Notes under the pieces: generated by a model
What the model was told of the DNA's origin: nothing
The model's database searches: none
The model's input: only the letters and a program-made list of their open reading frames with translations
In this document: in pieces, positions 50,401-58,069 of the stretch
Layout of the letters: the number at the start of each line of letters is the position of its first letter
Position numbering within the stretch: position 1 is the stretch's first letter
Program-made: the position numbers and the translations under genes
Assembly (NCBI GenBank): GCA_903813345.2
Contig: CAIIXF020000001.1
Location: 60,901,885 to 60,965,884 of the forward strand
Source of the DNA: Owenia fusiformis
Lineage: Eukaryota > Annelida > Polychaeta > Sabellida > Oweniidae
Direction: 5' to 3'
Length of the DNA stretch: 64,000 bases

Positions 50401-52987
50401 ATGTATATTGGTGATACGCAAAAAATTATTCAAGATGGCTACCACTTTAAAAATGGCGGGTAGTTTTAGACAATCTTATGTTTTTCATTATTTGAAATTT
50501 TGGTAGTATATTCACAACATATATCTATTTCATATATATTCCGTGTTTTTCACCCGACCCCAGCGGCCGTGAAAAACAGAAATTTGCGTTAATTTTCAGA
50601 TATTTTATACCTTTACTATACTCTAATGAAAGGCAACTTAGAGTAGATTGCAAATATTGTATTGTTTTTCTGATTTGGGCTTGTAAAATTCAAAATGGCC
50701 GCCTAATGCGAGATTTCGCAATAATTTTCTGATCTCTTAGAAGTATTGCTATATTATACTCAAATTGAAGGAATTTTAGAGTAGGTTACAATTATGGTAT
50801 TGTTTTTCTGATTTGTGCCTCAGAAAATTCAAAATGGCTGCCTATACATGTAGAGCAGGAATTCGCCATTACTTACAAATATCTTTAAGTGCAGTTACAT
50901 GATACTACAAAGATCTCAAGTGTTTATTGAAGGGAAGAGTAGATCGTGAATATTACATCGTGACTGTACAGATACATGATTTAAATAGTCTTCGTTGGGA
51001 TTTGCTACTCCATGGAGTTGCCGATTTCTAGTTTCCAATTTTCAAAATTGCCAACTTTGCTAAGAATTCCCATGTACTGAAAATCTTAATAAAAAGTGAA
51101 TATTTGTTGAGGAAAGGTCTGTAAGAAATGTTGAGGGAGATATTGCAGTTAGTTCATTATGTTTTCCCTGATGGTATAAAAGGCAGTTGGGATAGAATAT
51201 CTCTAAAATTTAGTTCCTTATTAAATGAAGCCTCAAACTGCATTTAGGAACCTCACCAAAAATAAAATTCATTGAGTTGAGAATTTTATTCTGGTTCCTT
51301 TCTCATAATTAATCAGATATGTAGCTACATGCCATGATAATTACATCTAGGTACGGATTGGCAAGGAGAACAGGGCTTGTTAACCATAGGGGCCCTTATT
51401 TGCTACGGACGTGTAGACCCCTCTGATATACCAGATATCCCCAAAATAAACTCTGAGGAGGAGAATTACGACGATTATTTCTAAAGCTAACGTACCAATT
51501 GCCTTCATTGTCTTATGAATATTTTCTCTAGGAATGCTCCATAAAGCATAGTATCCTGGATTATTACTTGAGAATCATGTTACACCTTTTTCAAAAAGTC
51601 CAGGGTACTACTATGGTCTAGAAATTAGAGAACATGCACTTTGGAATGACTTTTCTATTACAGATGTGCTATATTTGTGATGTTGATGAAATAATGAAAT
51701 GTTTGCTGCAAACTTGGGATGTTCACGAAACTAGGGTTTTTTGAGTTGTGTTTTGAAAGTTTGCTCACTATGTTTATTAATCAAACTCACACTGATTGCT
51801 GTACATTTTGAATGTTATACATATTGAATGCTATACATATTGAATGTTATACATATTGAATGCTATACATATTGAATGTTGAATTGAATGATTCATGCAT
51901 ACCCTATTGCATTTAAGTTAAATCATTGAGGGAATTCAATTGTGAGAATGTGTCATTGTACTTATGTTGACTGAGGAAATGGAGCATCGCAGAATTTTTG
52001 AAAAGTGAATTTGTTATTTATTGTTTCCTCTTGCTATATAGTATATCTAGACAATATGTTAATTATTTCGAAATGTATATCTGTATATGGGCAGTTCAAG
52101 TCCATTTTCTGAAATATTGCTCATTAGCTTCTAGAATATATCCCAATAGATATTGGTCTATTGGTCTGATGCAGTTAACTTCTCAGAAAACTTATCAATC
52201 TTCCTCATTTTAAGCTTCGTGTTTAAAAGCTACATCTTCTATGCAACAATTTTGTGTGCATGATCCTCAGAGTTGAATTCCCTTTTGTATTCCACAGTTG
52301 AAGGTTGTCATGCATTTGGAAATGTCACAAAATTCATGAAGGCTCATATTGATTATCTACATCTATTCCATATCCAGGTGTAAGATATTGTATGACTGAG
52401 ATGCATGCTTCATTGTATGAATCCATTTGTTATTGTACTACATTACAAGTAAACCATGCATGTCCACAGCATTGATGGTGTTTGCTCTGGTTGGCTCAAA
52501 GCCAATCAGTAATGTTCATGCATGGCATATAAACATATCATATTAACATGTCAAATCACTTTCAGTTAGTTTAAAAAATATATATTAGTTTAACATCAAA
52601 AGTTGGAATCATTTATAATTTTGAATTTTTTCAAGTCATCATTTTCATTCCAGTTTTGATATTTTAAGAAAGGTTATTAATTCAGCAAATTCTGTTTACA
52701 CCAAAAAATCATTTTCTCCTGTTAGGTGTTGCTTTGCCTCAAAACAGTCATATACAAAGATACAGTTTGATGCATGATTCATTAGAATTAATCATTGTCT
52801 TAAATTCAGTTAGTTTCAAATAATTGTACTTCTATAACTTTTTTCAGGTGAGACAGAGTCCAAAGAAGATGGTACAGAGGAATATATTGAACAAGGCTAT
52901 GGCACTGTTGGACCACTTATATGTTCAGGACGTTCTACACCACAAAGTGAGAGTGAAGGTGGCTATAGCTACTACAACTATAAATAA
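22959..52987 (+). CDS. Large secreted PAN-EGF-SRCR-TSP1 array protein with CNTNAP-like fibrinogen-related end (spliced)
   Basis: Twenty-eight constitutive exons plus one of three alternative last exons (at 49453, 51351 or 52848). The summed length is 5127 nt with either of the first two last exons and 5133 nt with the third, all multiples of three, giving 1708 or 1710 residues. The order is signal peptide, PAN/apple, EGF, 2 TSP1, SRCR (two exons), 19 TSP1, and a fibrinogen-related domain of the contactin-associated-protein type. All introns after the first are phase 1, so every module can be gained or lost without breaking the frame. It has no transmembrane segment, so it should be an extracellular matrix, mucus or humoral protein with disulphide-rich rods. 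I do not know this architecture from a named family; coadhesin and SCO-spondin-like proteins share the TSP1 array only. Start is the ATG at 22959, followed by a hydrophobic leader. Confidence 0.88.
24256..25317. mobile_element. 1062-bp TIR DNA element in intron 1 of the TSP1-array gene
   Basis: The ends are inverted: CATGCCCGGTGATC at 24256 and its exact reverse complement ending at 25317. Similarity continues for about 50 bp (AAATGGATGGAGGGGGATTA). Target-site duplications ATTCA lie at 24251-24255 and 25318-25322. Inside is a second, long hairpin at 24846-25004 with arms of about 70 bp. No transposase is encoded, so it is non-autonomous. The insertion site is a 26-bp tandem repeat (GATTCTAAATTGTTATATTC) whose other copies run up to the EGF exon acceptor. 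Confidence 0.85.
25411..25546 (+). CDS. EGF-like exon of the TSP1-array gene
   Basis: 136 nt, phase 0 in and phase 1 out. Six cysteines in EGF order: VCQKDLCKNDGYC, then YACICKEKWGGTNC. This is the exon that converts the gene from phase 0 to the phase 1 used by all later modules. Confidence 0.88.
25934..26464 (+). CDS. TSP1 modules 1 and 2 (exons 25934-26113 and 26297-26464)
   Basis: Module 1: DWGDWEEWSVCSVTCGNGYS, 180 nt. Module 2: WESWSDWEECSTFTTCGRG, 168 nt. Both have the W-x-x-W-x-x-W/C motif and the six cysteines of thrombospondin type-1 repeats. Both are longer than the 165-nt standard of the later array and lack the GPxYGG segment, so they form an older, more divergent pair placed before the SRCR domain. 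Confidence 0.88.
26673..27231 (+). CDS. SRCR domain, exons 26673-26831 and 27088-27231
   Basis: The first half reads GVIEIYNDKTKLWGDICYDG and ACKQIGF. The second half reads SGSPPNGDYL, SCKGDEVALQQC and GIKC. Six cysteines and two exons make it a group A-like scavenger receptor cysteine-rich domain. The internal intron is also phase 1. SRCR domains bind polyanions, microbes or extracellular proteins; the ligand here is unknown. Confidence 0.85.
27430..27600 (+). CDS. TSP1 module 3
   Basis: 171 nt with NGDWANWSKWGNCSVTCAEG. It is the first module after SRCR and has a six-nucleotide longer loop than the array that follows. CSVTCAEG fits the POFUT2 O-fucosylation pattern. Confidence 0.86.
28226..28968 (+). 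CDS. TSP1 modules 4-6 (28226-28390, 28519-28683, 28804-28968)
   Basis: Three 165-nt exons, separated by short introns of 128 and 120 nt, start the uniform array. The motifs are DGIWESWGTWSEC, DGIWDDWSQWSDC and DGKWSEWQDWEDC. Module 4 has CKKLCGGG (no O-fucose acceptor). Module 6 has CNVTCGGG. Confidence 0.88.
29581..30334 (+). repeat. 377-bp tandem duplication containing a whole TSP1 exon
   Basis: 29581-29957 and 29958-30334 align base for base with an offset of 377. I saw only about four substitutions before the last few bases, two of them in the exon (one silent, one His-to-Pro). The unit carries intron, acceptor, exon and donor, so the copy is ready to splice. Confidence 0.92.
29759..30300 (+). 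CDS. TSP1 modules 7 and 8 (29759-29923 and 30136-30300)
   Basis: Two almost identical 165-nt exons with DGIWDEWVEWSKCSVECGGG and GPYYGGAECEGP. They differ by HHCPG versus HPCPG. CSVECGGG has Glu where O-fucose would attach. Confidence 0.9.
30703..30867 (+). CDS. TSP1 module 9, with a GC donor
   Basis: 165 nt, DGVWDNWGPYGECDVSCGSG. The exon ends TGTCCAG and is followed by GCAAGTG, the standard consensus of GC-AG introns; no GT donor keeps the module intact. Phase is preserved. Confidence 0.87.
31111..31183. repeat. Truncated copy of the element at 32849-33835
   Basis: ATGTCTCCACCACATAGTGT and GGGGCCATATTGTCGGCCTA repeat the left end of the larger element. The copy stops after a short CCATCCGTCCATACG tract. 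Confidence 0.7.
31768..32199 (+). CDS. TSP1 modules 10 and 11 (31768-31932 and 32035-32199)
   Basis: Two 165-nt exons with a 102-nt intron, the shortest of the array. Motifs: DGKWEEFGDWFECSVSCGNG (Trp-to-Phe in the second W position) and DGKWSEWGEYGKCSSSCAGG. Confidence 0.88.
32849..33835. mobile_element. 987-bp element with ATGTCCCCACCA terminal inverted repeats
   Basis: Left end ATGTCCCCACCACATAGTG, right end TGGTGGGGACAT. It has a CCGTCCATCCATCCGTCTGT microsatellite near the left end and two degenerate internal repeats around TGTAAAGTCTTGTCT (33530 and 33695). It occupies the longest intron of the array (32200-36862). No protein is recognised. Confidence 0.6.
35060..35570. repeat. Interspersed repeat family A, copy 2
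   Basis: It matches 5745-6330 in order: CCCATTGAATGAAGTTCAG, CCATCCGTCC, TTGTTCATATTTTGTACACA, TATGCCCTATAGG, TTTTAGTGCCGATTTTACAG. The rest of the intron 33836-36862 is AT-rich with no exon recognised. Confidence 0.6.
36863..37752 (+). CDS. TSP1 modules 12 and 13 (36863-37027 and 37588-37752)
   Basis: Both are 165 nt. Module 12: DGEYTQWSTWGDCSVTCAGG, with GQAHGG in place of GPxYGG. Module 13: DGVFEKWSDWESCNVSCGGG and GPFYGGEDC. Confidence 0.88.
39232..40579 (+). CDS. TSP1 modules 14-16 (39232-39396, 39705-39869, 40415-40579)
   Basis: 165 nt each: DGVLSMWSDWLQCDKTCGGG, DGRVSDWSNWSECTKSCGQG and DGVFEPWSNWTMCNVSCGGG. Each has GPxYGG; all three fit the O-fucosylation pattern. The intron between 15 and 16 holds the hairpin at 39942-40075. 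Confidence 0.88.
39942..40075. repeat. 134-bp near-perfect hairpin of GTTGAGTTGACTT words
   Basis: GGTCATCTCAACCTCAAGTC at the left is mirrored by the right end (GAGATGACC). Each arm is itself made of 10-17-bp repeats of CAACCCCAAGTCAA, so the structure is both tandem and inverted. Confidence 0.88.
40736..41870. repeat. 22-bp intronic minisatellite with higher-order structure
   Basis: About 50 copies of GAGCCACCTTMACATCCCAC plus TA. Blocks of nine units (about 196 bp), marked by GAGCCACTTTGACATCATAC, recur near 40852, 41048 and 41250. It fills most of the intron between TSP1 modules 16 and 17. Confidence 0.93.
41970..42134 (+). CDS. TSP1 module 17
   Basis: 165 nt, DGELTPWSEWDPCSLECGAG with GPFYNGVDC. 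Glu replaces the O-fucose Ser/Thr. Confidence 0.88.
42676..42773 (+). repeat. 49-bp tandem duplication of a 3' splice site and exon start
   Basis: 42676-42724 and 42725-42773 differ at one base. Each copy has TATGTTATTTTCCAG followed by the exon start TTGATGGCTATGTGTCAA. The upstream acceptor leads in phase 1 to a TGA after 16 codons, because 49 is not a multiple of three, so the downstream copy must be used for full-length protein. Confidence 0.9.
42758..43370 (+). CDS. TSP1 modules 18 and 19 (42758-42922 and 43206-43370)
   Basis: 165 nt each: DGYVSKWGDWENCSLECGGG and DGILTTWGDWIDCNVTCGGG. Module 18 begins at the second copy of a duplicated acceptor. Confidence 0.88.
44131..44296. mobile_element. 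166-bp mariner-type MITE
   Basis: TIRs CAGTAAAACCT and AGGTTTTACTG flanked by TA on both sides, the Tc1/mariner target. The inside carries GAACACCTC/GTGAACAC words. Related, more degenerate copies lie at about 48074-48173 and 49682-49836. Confidence 0.7.
44666..44830 (+). CDS. TSP1 module 20
   Basis: 165 nt, DGVWELFSDWSVCSVTCGGG and GPYYGGAEC. It ends in NSCM where the other modules have CP, because the last codons CATGCATGA belong to the repeat unit of the following minisatellite. Confidence 0.87.
   Translation: MMASGSYLVIGQSAASPVVGGADTGHVIVQGHTMVVLNVKGTVRRLNHVTQTHA
44824..45700 (+). repeat. 34-bp minisatellite built from copies of a 5' splice site
   Basis: The unit is ATGCATGAGTAAGTAATTAA followed by GTTGAGTGGAAGTC, with shorter 26-28-bp variants. 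The first copy is the exon end plus donor of TSP1 module 20. I count roughly fifteen GAGTAAGT words over 0.87 kb, each a near-consensus donor. Confidence 0.93.
45944..46117 (+). CDS. TSP1 module 21, divergent last module
   Basis: 174 nt: GEWLDWGPYGLCDQTCDAGK, then a loop with NMTTHAH instead of GPxYGG, ending SCNPG. It keeps the cysteines and phase 1-1 but belongs to a different TSP1 branch from modules 4-20. Confidence 0.85.
46488..47698. mobile_element. TIR element of about 1.2 kb ending 24 bp before a splice acceptor
   Basis: Left CACTGTTCCACAGCTAGTTA and the reverse complement of the right end (CACTGTTCCACATCTAGTTA) match for about 100 bp with small indels, including AAAATGGATGAACTTCCTGG in both. 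The target-site duplication is unclear (CTAT-like words flank it). Inside, 46640-46840 is a further inverted repeat around CCTCGCTTTTGTTACATTGA. No protein is recognised. Just upstream, 46300-46410 holds another hairpin (GAAGCATTTTGAGAAAAAGC). Confidence 0.75.
47723..48633 (+). CDS. CNTNAP-like fibrinogen-related domain, exons 47723-47866 and 48214-48633
   Basis: The first exon reads CSYYYELG, TVDIDPDGPDG, PFQVFCDMTT. The second reads SLECKQFIKWECKSA, KYWGGGPPDGYGCACGLNHS, CNCDANDDRWGTDEGF and LPVTSFLAGDT. The YWGG...CxCGL...CNCDAD...W..D.GF...LPV...DT order is that of the discoidin/laminin-neurexin family protein CNTNAP, where this fibrinogen-like domain ends IGPLRCxGD. That final strand is missing here and is supplied by whichever last exon is spliced on. 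The donor of the first exon is TCT|GTAAGG. Confidence 0.87.
49060..49350. repeat. Interspersed repeat family A, copy 3, interrupted by a MITE
   Basis: CCCATCAAACAGAGTTCAAG and GGGATATACGGAATG match the starts of copies at 5745 and 35060. The CCATCCGTCCCTCCG part resumes after the inserted element. Confidence 0.55.
49103..49288. mobile_element. 186-bp MITE with CAGGCCCGTAGCCAGGA inverted ends
   Basis: The 17-bp ends are exact inverted repeats, flanked by GTCTG at 49098-49102 and 49289-49293. It is nested in a family A repeat, so it is the younger insertion. The 5-bp duplication does not identify the superfamily with certainty. Confidence 0.85.
49453..49586 (+). CDS. Alternative last exon A of the TSP1-array gene
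   Basis: 134 nt after a CACTAG acceptor, phase 1. It codes YVTLGPLICVGQG, completing the fibrinogen-related domain, then a Glu/Ala linker and the tail GNYDDYFEYF-stop. The three Tyr next to Asp/Glu fit tyrosine sulfation sites. A candidate AATAAA lies at 50119-50124. Confidence 0.85.
49682..49836. mobile_element. 155-bp mariner-type MITE, degenerate copy
   Basis: CAGTAAAACCT at the left, AGGTTTTACTG at the right; TA precedes the left end only. Internal GAACACCACTGGGACCAG is shared with a remnant at about 48074-48173. It lies within the presumed 3' UTR of last exon A. Confidence 0.55.
50160..50410. repeat. Degenerate repeats of the family at 1990-2160
   Basis: TCATCTACAAGTTYTCAGAAG-like words occur three times (about 50176, 50310, 50375), with TCAACTTGCTTCAAATTG near 50274. 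Between this and 51350 are AAAATGGC-rich stretches typical of interspersed repeats; no exon is recognised. Confidence 0.5.
51351..51484 (+). CDS. Alternative last exon B of the TSP1-array gene
   Basis: 134 nt after TTACATCTAG, phase 1, the same length as exon A. It codes GLLTIGALICYGRVDPSD, then SEEENYDDYF-stop. It replaces, and cannot follow, exon A because both end in stop codons. Confidence 0.85.
51805..51885. repeat. Short tandem repeat, period about 19-20 bp
   Basis: Four copies of ATTGAATGYTATACAT between last exons B and C. The rest of 51485-52847 has no recognised exon; a small MITE-like hairpin (CCATGCATG ... CATGCATGG) lies near 52450-52530. Confidence 0.75.
52848..52987 (+). CDS. 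Alternative last exon C of the TSP1-array gene
   Basis: 140 nt after TTTTTTCAG, phase 1. It codes YGTVGPLICSGRS, then a Ser/Glu stretch and GGYSYYNYK-stop. The tail is Tyr-rich like A and B but ends in Lys and is less acidic around the tyrosines. AATAAA at 53778-53783 is a plausible end of transcript. Confidence 0.85.
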
Positions 52988-53777
52988 ATTGACAATGACA
53001 TACAGTATCAGGTCGTAATCATTAAATCAGTTAAAGAGGCAGCAAAGCTTAGAGATAAGTTGAGGATAGCGTATCATTATGTCAGAGTTTTCTTTGTTAA
53101 ATTTTTTTTCAAAATTTGTTCTGAATTGAACATTATAAGTCATGCTTTTTGAAGCTAATTTGGCAATGATTCTAAAATGGGGTTGATGAATTTGAATATT
53201 TTGCATCTCAAATCATCAATTTTGTCCATATGGAAATAATACAGTCATGTTGATATGAACATTTTAAACTTTCTATCCTTTATTGCCACTTTACTGCTTG
53301 GAATCAGCTTTTTATGAATGTCAAGCCACCATTTTAATCATTTGGTCTTGTTCTTTCCGATAGGAACACTCATAAGCTGGACTTATGGTGTTCGGAATAT
53401 CAGATGAAAACCATTTCTGTATCTTTATGCTGTCTTTCTCTATGTGACTAACCAAACAATCAAGAGAAATATGTTGATGGGACTGAATTGAAAAAACTAG
53501 CAGAAATTACCATTTGTTTGATGACTCCAACTCTCTAATTATTTTTGAAGATTTAGATTGTAAAATGGGTACACACTGTATAAGCTTAGGGCCAACCCTC
53601 TCAAGTCATTTTCATTATAATTGCAAAGTATCTGGAAAAATACAAGAACAATTAATGAAAGACATTCTTTTCAGTAACAAATACAGCATTGTAACTCAGC
53701 TATCTGTCTTTTGGTAAAATAATGTGCAAGGTTAATTGAAATCCACCATTTTGAAACATGTCATGTATAATTAACAT

Positions 53778-53783
53778 AATAAA
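53778..53783 (+). terminator. Candidate polyadenylation signal after last exon C
   Basis: AATAAA about 790 nt after the stop of exon C, just before the convergent exonuclease gene. Nothing else is recognised in 52988-54304. Confidence 0.4.
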
Positions 53784-54304
53784 AACTTGGAATGCTTCGT
53801 ACACCATATCTTATGTCTATTAATAATGACAAAACATAATATTTCTTAATACTTAATAAAATAACATAATATATTTTGTATATTTCTTTTATAAAGTTTG
53901 AAGCAAGAAAAACAACAGTAACAATTACAAATGAACGCTGACACTGCAGTAAATTGCAGTCCTAATCATCTATACCCATATACGTACATTGTATAGCTTT
54001 ACTACACCCCTCGTCTTTGGATGAACAAACATTTTAGGATAAACATGTGTTCTTTTAACTCAACAATGGGCTGTCGTAATACAATATGGTATCCTTTAGA
54101 CAATGCTAGTTTTTGAGGAATGTTCATTCAATAAGATAACTTTTACATCTCATTTGAATTTGAAAATGCCATCATTTTTTCACTCAGTCATTTGACGTCT
54201 TCATTATGTCATCGAATAATGGTGGTAATCACCTCCATAAACACTTCAAATTTCATCATTCATAACGCCATCATTGTTGATAAGTACATTGGTTATTTAT
54301 GACA

Positions 54305-57256
54305 TCACGATGCTTTCAGTGCCCTCTTTTGTAATTCATTGTAAACCAGTAGACTTGCCTGAAAGAAATATTTCATTTAGTACTGTGAATACAAGTTGAA
54401 CCTTTTACCATTAAAACCCTTCTAGTCTCTAGAGCCAATCAGATTTCTACAATACCCCTCACTGCTCCGTAAAGCCTCAGTCACATTTGGTCTAGGGTAA
54501 GCATATGGAGGCTGTACTACAACTTCCCAAAATCAAGAGAAATATGCAGCATGAAATAGCAGTGTGATGTAGATTTTCTATATCGATTGTGTGAAGTTAC
54601 AGTCCCAGTAGAACAAACGTGACTCAGAGGCTTAACATAACAGTATAAATTACATGTAAGAAAATGACAGATAAAGAACATGATTTTGATATATACATTA
54701 GTGACCTTGACTTTGACATGTCCAATGTTCATGACCTGAAAAAGGTGATAAAGACCTTTGAATGACATACGATGCTGTTACATGGAGAACTGCTAAAAAT
54801 AACTTACATATGCATCAGTAGCAGCATACTTTCTCATAACATCTGTCATTGACCAGTCATCCCAATCTCCCTTCCTTCCAGCAGGGTCCTTGTCTAGACA
54901 CCTGTGGAGCTGGAATATAGCACACAATGACATCAATCAGAATTAAAGATCCTGGGAAGCACACTATGACATCAATCAGAATTAAAGATCCTCGGAAGCA
55001 CACAATAACATCAATCAGAATTAAAGATCCTGGGAAGCACACTATGACATCAATCAGAATTAAAGATCCTGGGAAGCACACTATGACATCAATCAGAAGT
55101 AAAGATCCTGTGCAGCTCACAATGACATCAATCAGAATTAAAGATCCTGGGAAGCACACTATGACATCAATCAGAATTAAAGATCCTGTGCAGCTCACAA
55201 TGACATCAATCAGAATTAAAGATCCTGGGAAGCACACTATGACATCAATCAGAATTAAAGATCCTGGGAAGCACACTATGACATCAATCAGAATTAAAGA
55301 TCCTGTGCAGCTCACAATGACATCAATCAGAATTAAAGATCCTGGGAAGCACACAATGACATCAATCAGAATTAAAGATCCTGGGAAGCACACTATGACA
55401 TCAATCAGAATTAAAGATCCTGGGAAGCACACTATGACATCAATCAGAATTAAAGATCCTGTGTAGCACACAATGACATCAATCAGAATTAAAGGTCCTG
55501 TGCAGCACACAATGACATCAATCAGAATTAAAGATCCTGGGAAGCACACAATGACATCAATCAGAATTAAAGATCCTGGGAAGCACACAATGACATCAAT
55601 CAGAATTAAAGATCCTGGGAAGCACACAATGACATCAATCAGAATTAAAGATCCTGGGAAGCACACAATGACATCAATCAGAATTAAAGATCCTGTAAAG
55701 CGCACAATTACATCAATCAGAATTAAAGATCCTGTGAAGCACACTATGACATCAATCAGAATTAAAGATCCTGTGCAGCACACACTGACATCAATCAGAA
55801 TTCAAGGTCCTGTGAAGCACACTGTGACATCAATCAGAATTCAAGGTCCTGTGCAGCACACTATGACATCAATCAGAATTAAAGATCATGTGCAGCACAC
55901 AATGACATCAATCAGAATTAAAGATCATGTGCAGCACACAATGACATCAATCAGAATTAAAGGTCCTGTGCAGCACAAAATGACATCAACCAGAATTAAA
56001 GATCATGTGCAGCACACAATGACATCAACCAGAATTAAAGATCCTGTGCAGCACACACTGACATCAATCAGAATTAAAGATCATGTGCAGCACACAATGA
56101 CATCAATCAGAATTAAAGATCCTGGGAAGCACACAATGACATCAATCAGAATTAAAGATCCTGGGAAGCACACAATGACATCAATCAGAATTAAAGATCC
56201 TGGGAAGCACACAATGACATCAATCAGAATTAAAGATCCTGGGAAGCACACAATGACATCAATCAGAATTAAAGATCCTGTAAAGCGCACAATTACATCA
56301 ATCAGAATTAAAGGTCCTGTGAAGCACACTATGACATCAATCAGAATTAAAGATCCTGTGCAGCACACACTGACATCAATCAGAATTAAAGATCCTGTGC
56401 AGCACACACTGACATCAATCAGAATTCAAGGTCCTGTGAAGCACACTATGACATCAATCAGAATTCAAGGTCCTGTGAAGCACACTATGACATCAATCAG
56501 AATTAAAGATCATGTGCAGCACACAATGACATCAATCAGAATTAAAGATCATGTGCAGCACACAATGACATCAATCAGAATTAAAGGTCCTGTGCAGCAC
56601 ACAATGACATCAACCAGAATTAAAGATCATGTGCAGCACACAATGACATCAACCAGAATTAAAGATCCTGTGCAGCACACACTGACATCAATCAGAATTA
56701 AAGATCATGTGCAGCACACAATGACATCAATCAGAATTAAAGGTCCTGTAAAGCTCATGATGTCAATAAGAATTAAAGGTCCTATAAAGCTCCTATCTGC
56801 AAAGGATGACACCCATCAGAATTAAAGGTCTCATGCAGCTCATGATAATCAAGTCAATATAAATAAGTTTTCTTGATAGTATATAATGACATCATCAATA
56901 TGAAAAAAGTTCCTACATAGCAAATGCTGATAACTACTGAAGGCCATGTATATGGATGTCGATTAAATTATCTAAGTCATAATTAAGCCTTAAACGCGTA
57001 CATCATTGATCATTCTGATCTTTTACAAAGTTATTTTGAATTTGATACTTATGTAGCACCCAAATGAGCTGATATATCTCATTGTTTGTAAAAACTCATT
57101 TTTGAAAAACTTACCAGATGTCTTACTAAATTGTCCAAACTCCATTTCTCATTGGTTGATAACACCTGGTTGCCTAGCAATGAGAGGTCTACCATCCCTT
57201 GTCGAATAATCTCACGGACTTTGAAATCAAAGTCTCTTTCCAATTTCCAAAGGTCA
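54305..57256 (-). CDS. DEDDy 3'-5' exonuclease (WRN/EXD-like), C-terminal exons
   Basis: Minus-strand exons are 57115-57256, 54808-54909 and 54305-54358 (stop TGA 54305-54307). Junctions after the first are phase 0. The first codes DLWKLERDF, GMVDLSLLGNQ, KWSLDNLVRHL. The second codes GDWDDWSM and RKYAATDAY, the Exo III motif (Y-x3-D) of RNase D/WRN exonucleases. The third codes SLLVYNELQKRALKAS. The protein should remove nucleotides from 3' ends with two metal ions. The exon starts in phase 2, so at least one upstream exon, with the DxE motif I, is missing from this model; I did not find it. The 2.2-kb intron 54910-57114 is mostly minisatellite. The WRN, EXD1/2/3 or plant-WEX-like subfamily is undecided. 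Confidence 0.8.
54921..56765. repeat. 39-bp minisatellite, about 47 copies, with 15-16-unit higher-order repeat
   Basis: The core is ATGACATCAATCAGAATTAA followed by AGATCCTGGGAAGCACACA. Variants (CCTGTGCAGC, CATGTGCAGC, CCTGTAAAGC) come in the same order twice: TAAAGCGCACAATTACATC occurs near 55696 and 56281, 585 bp apart (15 units). The array begins about 12 bp from the acceptor of the exonuclease exon 54808-54909. Long open frames on both strands follow from 39 being a multiple of three. Confidence 0.95.
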
Positions 57257-58069
57257 CTGAAGCAAAATAATTTTCAAAATCAGCATTTTTGTCAAAAATC
57301 ATAGAAATCCTTCTAATCATATTTTGACATGTATTCCAAACAAGAGCCTTAGAATAATGTAGAACCATCTCCAGGCATCTACATATATGGTAGCCTGGAA
57401 TTACATAGGGGTAACGATTTTTGATTTAGCATTGTGGCTTGCTCTATTAAATGAAATGTATAATGACTCACAAGCTTTAAAATTATTCCATTTTGGGAAT
57501 ATACATGACATGATAGACGCAGCATTGATTTGCATAAGAAGAAGATCTTACTCCTATATAGCGCAGTCAGATGTCCAGAAATGAGCCCTTTATAGTTCGA
57601 CTTTTTCAGGAAAGCAACAAACTTGGCACAGTTGTAGAAACACTTGATCTGAGTGGAAAATGATTTCGGGGCAAGTGATCCGGAGTGGTCTTCATGGATT
57701 TTTTAGTCTCTGACCCCCACCCCTATCAGGCGGGGAGGGGGTACATTATAAAAAATAAATAAAAATGGTTGTGAAGTAAATTTTTTTAAATGACTTCATT
57801 TGGTGATTGCTCTGAGCCTTGAAATTGAGACAAACCGATTGTAGATGTGGTGTTTAGTGTGGAAAATGCATTTTGACCCAATTATCTAGCGTGAATTCAT
57901 CTTTTAAAGGGTCAAATATGGGACATCAAGTACTGTATTTCAAGAATGTGATGTCTGATCATCTTGGAAAAATTCATACTAATAGGGGTATAAGTGTTCA
58001 TCACAAATATAGAATATGGCTTGGGTAGCTCATGTATTTTTTGAGATAAAAATTATCGAAATTTGAATT
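57257..58069. other. Region without a recognised gene
   Basis: AT-rich, presumably intron of the exonuclease gene. Short open frames show no familiar motif. The exon carrying exonuclease motif I should lie between here and 62199. Confidence 0.4.

Noticed and set aside
54927-56825. Long plus-strand open frames repeating MTSIRIKDPGKHT, and the minus-strand counterpart
   Set aside because: Pure consequence of a 39-bp minisatellite (multiple of three) in an intron. The minus-strand frame also runs into the exonuclease exon in the wrong frame.
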